Shown one piece after another: positions 1 through 6,243 of a stretch of DNA of 13,614 nucleotides (position 1 is its first letter; each line of letters opens with the position of its first letter). The notes below the pieces were generated by a model that worked only from the letters and a program-made list of their open reading frames with translations, searched no databases and had not been told where the DNA came from. Source of the stretch: CAZWRV01 sp964636325. GTDB taxonomy: Bacteria; Verrucomicrobiota; Lentisphaeria; Victivallales; GWF2-50-93. The translations under genes and the position numbers were made by a program. Where the stretch lies: positions 1 to 13,614 of the forward strand of contig CAZWRV010000131.1 in the NCBI GenBank assembly GCA_964636325.1. The letters are read 5' to 3'.

Positions 1-53
1 AGTAACGCAGACATTCCTGTCTGCGGCTCGCAGGTAGGAATACCTGCGCTACT
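1..53. repeat. Nested palindromic intergenic repeat (two hairpins within one larger inverted repeat)
   Basis: Two perfect 8-bp stems stand side by side: 6-13 with 18-25 around a TTCC loop, and 29-36 with 41-48 around a GGAA loop. The two loops are complementary and the halves are inverted copies of each other. The whole 1-53 segment can therefore also fold as one long hairpin centred on base 27. Only 5/49, 11/43 and 12/42 fail to pair, and 19/35, 20/34 and 26/28 are G-T wobbles. The ends are AGTA and TACT. The compensated symmetry suggests a selected or mobile intergenic repeat. The window starts at its first base, so the left boundary is not certain. Confidence 0.8.
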
Positions 54-74
54 TCGAGTTTCTGATCGACAGAA

Positions 75-89
75 CTGCGATATTCGCAG
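75..89. other. Small perfect hairpin in the 1-296 non-coding region
   Basis: CTGCGA (75-80) and TCGCAG (84-89) form a 6-bp stem around TAT. It lies 22 bases after the nested palindrome. The rest of 54-245 shows no gene: it is a mixed-composition stretch with no start/RBS pair, and the longer open frames across it are not protein-like. Confidence 0.4.
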
Positions 90-116
90 AGCGGCACTTC
101 CTGAAACTTGAGCAGC

Positions 117-195
117 TTGCGCGCGCCGCATGCAAATGGCAAACTCTCCATGAGAGGAATACCGTGTTCTGTTGATTGCGCGCGGCACGTGCAAA
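117..195. repeat. Pair of imperfect 20-bp direct repeats (117-136 and 176-195)
   Basis: Both copies begin TTGCGCGCG and end TGCAAA, and they agree at 17 of 20 positions. They are 59 bp apart in the non-coding DNA downstream of the prepilin-like gene. The function is unknown. They could be degenerate copies of a larger intergenic repeat or chance in GC-rich DNA. Confidence 0.4.
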
Positions 196-245
196 CTACT
201 TGTTTCTCCTCGACTATCTTCGTCCCTGGTCTTCGTCATCAGTCT

Positions 246-276
246 TCGCCAGTTGCGGAAAGACAAAGACTGGCGA
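246..276 (-). terminator. 3' hairpin downstream of the prepilin-like gene (no U-tract)
   Basis: TCGCCAGT (246-253) pairs perfectly with ACTGGCGA (269-276) around a 15-base loop. It starts 21 bases beyond the minus-strand stop codon at 297-299, a normal place for a transcript-end structure. No run of T follows on the minus strand, so it is not a classical intrinsic terminator. It may be a 3' stabilising or processing hairpin. Confidence 0.35.
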
Positions 277-296
277 CAAAGGCTCAATTTGACCGC

Positions 297-1184
297 TCAT
301 CGCACCTGGTTTTCGGCCCAGAGCCACCAGGCGGTGCCGTAGCCGCCCTCCCACTTGTAGAGGAAAGTTGTGCCAATGGTTTGTCCGGCGGCGACGATGG
401 CCGGATATATTGCATACAAGGTCTGGGGCGACCATCCTCCCGGCAGGTTCTTTCCGCTGCAGTCCACCTGGAGGACGTTCATGCTCCTGCCGTGAGGGAC
501 GTCGATCCAAGGGCCGCCGTTGGCCATCCCGATCGGATCGACCGCCTCCACGGCGAGAAGCCGTCGGCCTTTCACAGTCGTCCATGTCCCGTTGATAAAT
601 GTGCCAAGCGTCAAAGACGGAAACTTGTCAATCTTTGGCGAGCCGCCATCATATCCGGAATCATAGTCCTGTGTGTAATTCCAGCCGTAGGCGTAGTCGG
701 CATATTCCGGATAAGCCGCATCGTTGTGGTTTCGTGGGGGACATCGCCAAACGGCTCCGCCCTTTCCTGTGTAGCCGCCGTTGTCCTCGAATCCGACGAA
801 CGGGCTTGTCGCATAGCGCCTACCGGCGACGAGCCACCAGCCCACGGAATAGCCGGGCGACTCCCAGGCGAATCCGCGGTTCTCGGCGCGCTGGGGCGCA
901 TTCTTGTAGATGATCGGCAGGCGGTTGTCGTAGTCGCCCGCATAGTTGAATGTGGCGAGGCCGACCTGTCGTATGTTTCCCAGGCAAGAGATCTGCCGGG
1001 CCGTTATCCGGGCACGATTCAACGCAGGCAGAAGCATCGCCGCAAGAATCGCGATGATCGCGATAACTATCAATAGTTCTATGAGGGTAAACCTGGCGTT
1101 CTTCGGCATATTCCTAAGGCCGCAGACGCTGCCGCGCAAAAGCAGCGGCCTCGTGATGACTGCCGGATGGATAATGAACGACAT
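297..1184 (-). CDS. Prepilin-type N-terminal cleavage/methylation domain protein (pseudopilin-like, DUF1559-like)
   Basis: A 295-residue protein with a type IV prepilin/pseudopilin N-terminus at about residues 31-56: RFTLIELLIVIAIIAI followed by LAAMLLPALNRAR. The Glu five residues after the predicted cut is E36. Processing would fall between R31 and F32, so the usual Gly at -1 is replaced by Arg. After the helix come the family-typical CLGNIRQVGLATFNYAGDYDNRLP segment, a CP pair near 148, and an HG...VLQVD segment at 231-241 resembling the C-terminal HGG..FVDG pattern of DUF1559-like proteins. The start at 1184 is chosen because AAAGGAGG lies 5 bases upstream. It gives an unusually long leader of about 31 residues. 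An internal ATG at 1109 (MPKNARFTL) would give the common short leader but has only a poorly placed AGGA. It is last in the minus-strand gene set, 190 bases after its neighbour, so it may have its own promoter. Expected location is inner membrane or periplasm, possibly surface. The partner is unknown. The family is clear; the function is not. Confidence 0.88.
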   Translation of the reverse strand: MSFIIHPAVITRPLLLRGSVCGLRNMPKNARFTLIELLIVIAIIAILAAMLLPALNRARITARQISCLGNIRQVGLATFNYAGDYDNRLPIIYKNAPQRAENRGFAWESPGYSVGWWLVAGRRYATSPFVGFEDNGGYTGKGGAVWRCPPRNHNDAAYPEYADYAYGWNYTQDYDSGYDGGSPKIDKFPSLTLGTFINGTWTTVKGRRLLAVEAVDPIGMANGGPWIDVPHGRSMNVLQVDCSGKNLPGGWSPQTLYAIYPAIVAAGQTIGTTFLYKWEGGYGTAWWLWAENQVR

Positions 1185-1189
1185 CGGAG

Positions 1190-1197
1190 CCTCCTTT
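1190..1197 (-). promoter_or_regulatory. Strong ribosome binding site fixing the start at 1184
   Basis: On the minus strand the sequence reads AAAGGAGG, then CTCCG, then ATG. It is a near-perfect Shine-Dalgarno sequence with a 5-base gap. It supports the upstream start, and therefore the long prepilin leader, over the internal ATG at 1109. Confidence 0.8.
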
Positions 1198-1237
1198 CTT
1201 TAAAGATACAGTTCAGTCAACCTTTCCGAAATCCTAA

Positions 1238-1255
1238 TTTTCCCCCGGGGGAAAA
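1238..1255. promoter_or_regulatory. Perfect 18-bp palindrome, possible operator upstream of the prepilin-like gene
   Basis: TTTTCCCCC is followed directly by GGGGGAAAA: two perfect 9-bp arms with no spacer. It lies 54 bases upstream of the prepilin-like start codon, in the 1185-1374 gap. With no loop, and no T-run after it on either strand, it does not look like a terminator. A dimeric repressor site is the more natural reading. No convincing -35/-10 pair was found next to it. Confidence 0.5.
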
Positions 1256-1280
1256 ATACGCCCTTACGGCGCACAGGAGC

Positions 1281-1341
1281 CGAAGTATGGCGACTTCGCC
1301 GAAATCGCCAGTGCCGCTTTCGGCGAAAGCGACATACTACG
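1281..1341. repeat. Long imperfect inverted repeat between the paralogue gene and the prepilin-like gene
   Basis: Arms 1281-1304 and 1318-1341 pair at 20 of 24 positions around a 13-base centre. The inner 10 bp (1295-1304 with 1318-1327, TTCGCCGAAA/TTTCGGCGAA) are perfect. The outer ends are built on AGTATG/CATACT. It lies 34 bases downstream of the stop codon of the 1375-4968 gene. Transcribed on the minus strand it would form a stable hairpin without a U-tract. It could act as a partial terminator or mRNA stabiliser, or be one copy of a dispersed intergenic palindrome family. Confidence 0.7.
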
Positions 1342-1374
1342 ACAAAACATTTGCTATAGTTTAATATGCCGGAA

Positions 1375-4300
1375 TCACTCGGCCATGACGCCTATGAGCC
1401 TGTATTCACGGCCGCCCACGAGCAGCGGCTCCTTGACGACATACTTGCCGTCCTCGAAGACGGTTGCGATATCCTTTCCATCTTCGACATCAAAGATACG
1501 CGAGGCGAGCAGCTTCCTGCCTGGAACTGGTATCAGCGCATTTATGTCAAACGCCGTTCCTGCAAGATACTGATCGGCCTTCTCGGTGTTGAACAGGATT
1601 ACGGCGGCCGTCCTGAGGTTCGGATTGGTATAGACGCTTGCCTTTACGCCCTTTCCGGAGGGCTGGACCATGCCGGAGCTGCGCCAGTAGCCTGCGAAGA
1701 GGCAGCGGTTTGTGTCAGTCATGTTGACAAGTCCGCGGAGAGATGCGAAAGTCCTACGCAGCGGCAAGAAGTCATCCTTCTGGGATGCGTATTGGCCGAG
1801 AACGTCGCTGTGTATGTCGTGGCTCAGCAGCATCGCCGTGACACTGCGGCCGACCTTCCTGGCCATATCCGGCGTGGTTCCGGAGAATCCCCTCAACCAA
1901 GGCTGCGCGACCTGCATGGTAGATTTTGTGCGGGCCATCGCGCGGAACTCACCAAGCGTCCACTGGTCGAGGCTTGTCATGTCCACGCCGTCGGCATACC
2001 AGTCGTTCTCGACCATCCAGAAGACCTGGTTCCAGGCGAGGTCGGCATGCATGTTGCCCATCCACATCGGGGGACGCATGAGCTGCCATCCGAGGACGTT
2101 GAGGCGCTTCATGAGGTGGCGGCGCGGATAGTCCTTCCATGACTCCTCGATACGGCCGGTGTCCGGATCGTATTCCCTGACAAGCCCGATCGATGAATTG
2201 TCCCACCAGGTTCCGTTGAATCCGCTCTTCTCCATGAGCGGCCTGTGATACCATAGGAAGAAATCTGTGAAGCTTCTTGTCCAGTTGATTCCCGTGACCG
2301 AGACTTGTTCGTCGGAGGTCCACCTGGCGGTGCCCTGGTAGTTGAACCGTCCGAGATCGCTGGCGGCACTGCGGTTCGGACGCCAGTTGCTCATGCCAAC
2401 CCATTCGCCGCCGAAAGTCTTGAACTCCTCCGGGCCCATGCCTGTAAGCTGCCCGCTGCCATACATCGTGAGCCTTGCGCCGTTCGCAAGGCCTTTCATG
2501 TATTCCTCGTGCCACCAGCCGTAGTTTCCCGGCGCCTTCTTCTGCTCCTCCCCTTGGCAGCGCATTCCGTAGAGGACGAATTTGCGCAGCTCGTCGTAGT
2601 CGTCATCCCGGGTATTGACGAAGTCGTCCACGGAAATCCCGTAGTAGCGGTAGCCCCTGGTGTCGTGGACGATATGCCCCTCTTCCCCAAAGCTGCGGTA
2701 GCGCGGATGGTTCGGCTTCACCGGCGCGGCCTGAATCGCGAATCGTAGCGTCCTTGGCTGTTCCAACGAGACCGGCCCGGCAAGCAGGCGGACGCGGAGG
2801 CGGACGTTTCCGTCCTTGAGGCGTTCGACCTGGACGGCAGGCTGCTCGTCCTTGAGCTCCCACCCCTTGGCGCTCCAGGCGAAGAACCAGAGGCCGCGGT
2901 CGCCGTTTCCTACGAAGGTGCGCGGGACAAATGACTTCCAGTCGAACTTCGAACCTTTCACCTTCAGCATATCCGTGCTTTTGAAATGGACTCCGGGATT
3001 TTCAGGTATCTCATCGAAGCGGTTTCCGTTGCGGCCGTCGCCGAGGCGCTGCACATAGATGGTGTCGATCGGCAGGCCGGGCTGATCGTCGAGATCCGCG
3101 ACCAGATCGACCGCGTCGGCCTTGCCGCCGCCGATCTTGAGCTCCGTCTCGAACCAGCCGTCGTATTCGATGAAGGCTTTGAGTTCCGCCTTCAGTTCGC
3201 CGGCCTGGCTGCTGCCGGCGAGATCGACACGGTGCATGGCGGCGCCATTGATCTGCGAGTCTCCGTCCGCCGCAGCCTCGGCCTTTCCATCCCGGACGAC
3301 TTCGATGCGGATCGGGGCGGCCAGAAGGTTCGCCTGCCTGTCGCAACCGAGGTTGCCAGACGGGGCGACCACGCCGATCTGCCTGGGAAGCCCGTTCCCG
3401 CCGATCTCATAAGTCCTTCCCCACATGGAAACGGCCTTATCCTTGACACCCATAGGGGTGAAAGGGGGGATGACTTCATCGCTCACGCCGAGCTTGTTGC
3501 CCTCCCACGGATACTTCTTGCGGACAAAATCAGCTTCCTTTACGGATATCCGCTTTCCTGCCGCGTCGAGAAGTTCGAATCGCGCCGTATAGTTTCCGTC
3601 CTTTAGAGCCGGGATTTCAAGGAGAAGAGGTCCGCCGGCCAGGTTGACCAGTTCGCCGCCGCCCTCGGCCAGCGCCTTGCCATCGCCTTTCGCAAAGACC
3701 GACACCCGGTATGACTTCGCAGCCAGGACGCTCTCCGGCATTCCGAAGAAGTCCAGGTCCACGCTCGCCTCCAGCCTGTTCGAATACGGGAGATACGCCA
3801 CCTTGTATTCCCACTCCCCGCTCTGGGGACGCCCGGCTATCCACTTGTCCAGGAACTTCTCGCGGAACTCGGCGTCCACCTGCATGAAAGGTGAACGGTT
3901 GTGGTAGAGGACGACCGTCTCCTTGCCCATTTTAGCAGTGGCCTTGATCTCGAAATGGTTGCGCCTGTTTTTATCCGCCACAGGAACCTTGGATATCGGC
4001 AGTCCCGATTTTTTGAAATTTATTTTCTCCTTGGCGCCCGGCTTCAGGGAAATCTGCTTCGAATCGGCGAATATGCCTTTACCGTCCGCATCCTCGACCA
4101 GCACTTCGACGTTGACCTCCGCGGCCTCCTTGCATCCGGCAAGCTCGACCTCGGCGTCGAGTTCGCCGGCTCCGATTTCTCCGAGCTTCAGGAAACGGAA
4201 TGCCGGCGAGTCCGCCGCGAAGTCCACCTCCGCGAAACGGTTCCAGGCCAGCCATGCGTCGCCCACCCATCCTGCGAAATACATGCCCGTGCAGGAGTCG

Positions 4301-4968
4301 GTGCGCACCAGCTGGATCACAAGGCTGCGCCCGTCGAGGCTCTTGATGTTCATCCGCCCGAGTTCGACCGCCATTTCAAGCTCCCACATCTCGGGAGTCA
4401 CGGAACATTTCACCGGCCCGCCCATGGACCAGAGGAGCTCGCTGCCGTCGGTCCCGTTGTAATGGAATTCGTCGACCACCGCGCCTTTCGCGTTCGCCAT
4501 TATCTTGTAGAATCCGTGCCCCTGCGTGGTCGCAAGATCGCGGCGGCCATGCGTGAGTATCTGAACCTCGACATGATCCTCGAAGAGAACCGCCGGATGC
4601 CCGATGACAAGATCGTCCTCCTTCACTCGGGCCACCGGATATGTCCCCTTGGGATGCGGAGAACGCATGGCCAGATACAGGTACTTGTCGTCGTATCCGA
4701 GGAACCACTGCACCTGCTGGACCTCCGGGACCATAGACCCGTGCCCGCCCACACAGCCCTCCGCAGTGACGCCGGTGAACGCGGACGCGAACCCCCACTC
4801 GTCGGCGTTGATCTTGCCGTCCAAGGTCGGAGGGGCCGACAGTTTCGGCACACGCATCACCGGATGCTTGAAGCCGGTGTCGGCGGCATTCTGGGCCATC
4901 AGCGAGGACGCGGAGATTACGAGCGCCGCCACGGCGGTGCGGACAACGGTCAAACGACTATTTTCCAT
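1375..4968 (-). CDS. Secreted multidomain CBM9/DOMON-like and putative glycoside hydrolase protein, paralogue A
   Basis: About 1197 residues. The N-terminus has a Sec signal peptide: basic start, hydrophobic AVAALVISASSLMA, cleavage near AQ/NAAD. Residues ~38-260 resemble a CBM9/DOMON-like carbohydrate-binding sandwich, with LDGKINADEW at its start, then VQQVQWFLGYDDKYLYLAM and FEDHVEVQI. A beta-rich middle follows to ~500. A segment opening VIPPFTPMGVKDKAVSMWGR recalls, from memory, the DUF6067/GH123-like proteins of Planctomycetota and Lentisphaerota. The C-terminal ~430 residues look like a hydrolase barrel plus a terminal beta domain. They carry GTWWDNSS (Asp ~923) and WMVENDWYAD; these acidic residues are conserved in paralogue B and are the best catalytic candidates. 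The start at 4968 is chosen because AGGAGGT lies 7 bases upstream. An ATG at 4974, two codons earlier, is only one base from that site. There is no membrane anchor or sorting signal. The substrate is unknown and catalysis is inferred only. Confidence 0.85.
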   Translation of the reverse strand: MENSRLTVVRTAVAALVISASSLMAQNAADTGFKHPVMRVPKLSAPPTLDGKINADEWGFASAFTGVTAEGCVGGHGSMVPEVQQVQWFLGYDDKYLYLAMRSPHPKGTYPVARVKEDDLVIGHPAVLFEDHVEVQILTHGRRDLATTQGHGFYKIMANAKGAVVDEFHYNGTDGSELLWSMGGPVKCSVTPEMWELEMAVELGRMNIKSLDGRSLVIQLVRTDSCTGMYFAGWVGDAWLAWNRFAEVDFAADSPAFRFLKLGEIGAGELDAEVELAGCKEAAEVNVEVLVEDADGKGIFADSKQISLKPGAKEKINFKKSGLPISKVPVADKNRRNHFEIKATAKMGKETVVLYHNRSPFMQVDAEFREKFLDKWIAGRPQSGEWEYKVAYLPYSNRLEASVDLDFFGMPESVLAAKSYRVSVFAKGDGKALAEGGGELVNLAGGPLLLEIPALKDGNYTARFELLDAAGKRISVKEADFVRKKYPWEGNKLGVSDEVIPPFTPMGVKDKAVSMWGRTYEIGGNGLPRQIGVVAPSGNLGCDRQANLLAAPIRIEVVRDGKAEAAADGDSQINGAAMHRVDLAGSSQAGELKAELKAFIEYDGWFETELKIGGGKADAVDLVADLDDQPGLPIDTIYVQRLGDGRNGNRFDEIPENPGVHFKSTDMLKVKGSKFDWKSFVPRTFVGNGDRGLWFFAWSAKGWELKDEQPAVQVERLKDGNVRLRVRLLAGPVSLEQPRTLRFAIQAAPVKPNHPRYRSFGEEGHIVHDTRGYRYYGISVDDFVNTRDDDYDELRKFVLYGMRCQGEEQKKAPGNYGWWHEEYMKGLANGARLTMYGSGQLTGMGPEEFKTFGGEWVGMSNWRPNRSAASDLGRFNYQGTARWTSDEQVSVTGINWTRSFTDFFLWYHRPLMEKSGFNGTWWDNSSIGLVREYDPDTGRIEESWKDYPRRHLMKRLNVLGWQLMRPPMWMGNMHADLAWNQVFWMVENDWYADGVDMTSLDQWTLGEFRAMARTKSTMQVAQPWLRGFSGTTPDMARKVGRSVTAMLLSHDIHSDVLGQYASQKDDFLPLRRTFASLRGLVNMTDTNRCLFAGYWRSSGMVQPSGKGVKASVYTNPNLRTAAVILFNTEKADQYLAGTAFDINALIPVPGRKLLASRIFDVEDGKDIATVFEDGKYVVKEPLLVGGREYRLIGVMAE

Positions 4969-4975
4969 CTTCATG

Positions 4976-4982
4976 ACCTCCT
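4976..4982 (-). promoter_or_regulatory. Ribosome binding site deciding between two ATG codons
   Basis: Minus-strand AGGAGGT is 1 base from the ATG at 4974 and 7 bases from the ATG at 4968. Normal spacing favours 4968, removing Met-Lys from the longer reading frame. Either start keeps the signal peptide intact. Confidence 0.65.
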
Positions 4983-5005
4983 AATAAGTTGATTATTCCA
5001 TTCTC

Positions 5006-6148
5006 TCATCGTCGAATCCTGTTCACAAGCATCTTGAGCGACGCATCCCCGCTGACGGCCTTTCCGGCAAGAACATCCTCCTCCCTGAACGCGGCCATCA
5101 GGATTTCGGCGAAACCGTCCTTCTCGACGTAGCGGTTAAGGTCGTAGATTATCCTTATGACACCGTTCCTGTCTTCGGCTCCGTCGGGATACGAGACCTT
5201 GTGGCGCTCGTCGAGGACGAGCCCGCCTTTCCATGATTTGCCGTCGTCGTCGGAGAGGAATGCCGTGAGATGCGAGCGGTCCCTCCAGGTCTTCCCCTCC
5301 TTGAACAGCCGCATGGCCTCGGCCGGCTTGATGTCAGCGTGGTTCACCAGCAGCAGCCTTCCGCTCGACAGCCTGCGGATGAAGAAGCGCGAATTGGGAC
5401 CGCCCAGCCCCGAGTCCTCGCCCGGAGTCCAAGTCCTGCCCATGTCCGATGAAAAGCTTTGCCCGATCCCGTAAAGAGTCCTGACAAGCATCCACAGCCT
5501 GCCGTCCTTCAGCTCGACGATCATGTGCTCGTCGAAGCATCTGTCGGGAATGTCAGCTCCGCCTCTTAAGCTGAAAGTCTTTCCGTTATCGCAGGAGACT
5601 GTGATGTTTGAAAACCTTTCGTGGGCAAGCTCTTCCAATCTAGGCTCCATGCACTGCCAGACGGCGGTCGGCAAGGCCCATTCGCCGTTCGAAAGGAGCG
5701 TCGGCTTGTTCATCATGACCCCGTTGGCGATGCGGCGGGGCTGGGAAAAACGCGGTGCGGCGCAGTCGGAATCCGAGGTGAAGGCGCACCAGACTCCCGC
5801 GCGCCCGTCGTTTATCATGCCGACTTCCGGGCTCAGGCACTGGCTCCAGAACATCCACATGCGGCCATCTGGGTCGTGCCAGAGCGTCGGATCGTAGGCT
5901 CGGACGTTTCCCGGCGGATCAATTGCGAGAGCAGGCTTGTCCCAGGTCTTTCCGTTGTCTCCGCTCGACACAAGGAGGACATAGTTGTCCGGGCCTTCGC
6001 CCGTCCCACCGCCATACCAGGTCGCCCATATCCTTCCAGCCGGAGAGACTTCGATGCCGGGGATTCCCTGGAAAATACGTCCAATCTCCAAGTAGCTATC
6101 GCCCGGAGAATGGTTCAATCTGACCGCCTGTAATGGATCGCCTGTCAT
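5006..6148 (-). CDS. Asp-box (BNR) sialidase-fold protein, putative cytosolic exo-glycosidase
   Basis: A 380-residue protein with four Asp-box (BNR) repeats of a six-bladed propeller: SSGDNGKTW (61-69), SCDNGKTF (185-192), SSDMGRTW (233-240) and SDDDGKSW (299-306). It also has the sialidase-superfamily segments ELKDGRLWMLVRT (~212-224, with a candidate binding Arg at 223) and SYPDGAEDRNGVIRIIYD (~319-336). Together these fit the BNR_2 'sialidase family protein' group, which is common in glycan loci and not limited to sialic acid. There is no signal peptide or membrane segment, so it should act in the cytoplasm, unlike its two exported neighbours. GAGG lies 5 bases before the ATG. It ends 37 bases before the start of paralogue A and begins 95 bases after paralogue B, which fits co-transcription. 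The likely job is cleaving or lyase-type processing of an imported oligosaccharide. True neuraminidase activity is not supported by what I can see. Confidence 0.85.
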   Translation of the reverse strand: MTGDPLQAVRLNHSPGDSYLEIGRIFQGIPGIEVSPAGRIWATWYGGGTGEGPDNYVLLVSSGDNGKTWDKPALAIDPPGNVRAYDPTLWHDPDGRMWMFWSQCLSPEVGMINDGRAGVWCAFTSDSDCAAPRFSQPRRIANGVMMNKPTLLSNGEWALPTAVWQCMEPRLEELAHERFSNITVSCDNGKTFSLRGGADIPDRCFDEHMIVELKDGRLWMLVRTLYGIGQSFSSDMGRTWTPGEDSGLGGPNSRFFIRRLSSGRLLLVNHADIKPAEAMRLFKEGKTWRDRSHLTAFLSDDDGKSWKGGLVLDERHKVSYPDGAEDRNGVIRIIYDLNRYVEKDGFAEILMAAFREEDVLAGKAVSGDASLKMLVNRIRR

Positions 6149-6190
6149 GTGCGCCTCGTCTTATGGTTTGAGGTATTGTTCCTTTACGAT

Positions 6191-6214
6191 TGCGGCCGTC
6201 TGCAATCGGCCGCA
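6191..6214 (-). other. GC-rich intercistronic hairpin
   Basis: TGCGGCCG (6191-6198) and CGGCCGCA (6207-6214) form a perfect 8-bp stem around an 8-base loop, midway in the 95-base gap between paralogue B and the BNR gene. No T-run follows on the minus strand. In a shared message it could protect the upstream cistron from 3' decay or lower expression of the downstream genes. A weak attenuating role cannot be excluded. Confidence 0.5.
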
Positions 6215-6243
6215 GCAGGCAGCGCCAGCTTCTTTATTCGATG

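Noticed and set aside
1..53. Paired hairpins as a CRISPR array or intrinsic terminator
   Set aside because: There are only two inverted units with no spacers between them, and no T-run follows.
108..1076. Plus-strand 322-codon open frame
   Set aside because: Antisense to the prepilin-like gene, which has a clear family signature and a strong RBS.
3901..4992. Plus-strand 363-codon open frame
   Set aside because: Antisense shadow of paralogue A, rich in His/Arg/Gly with no recognisable motif.
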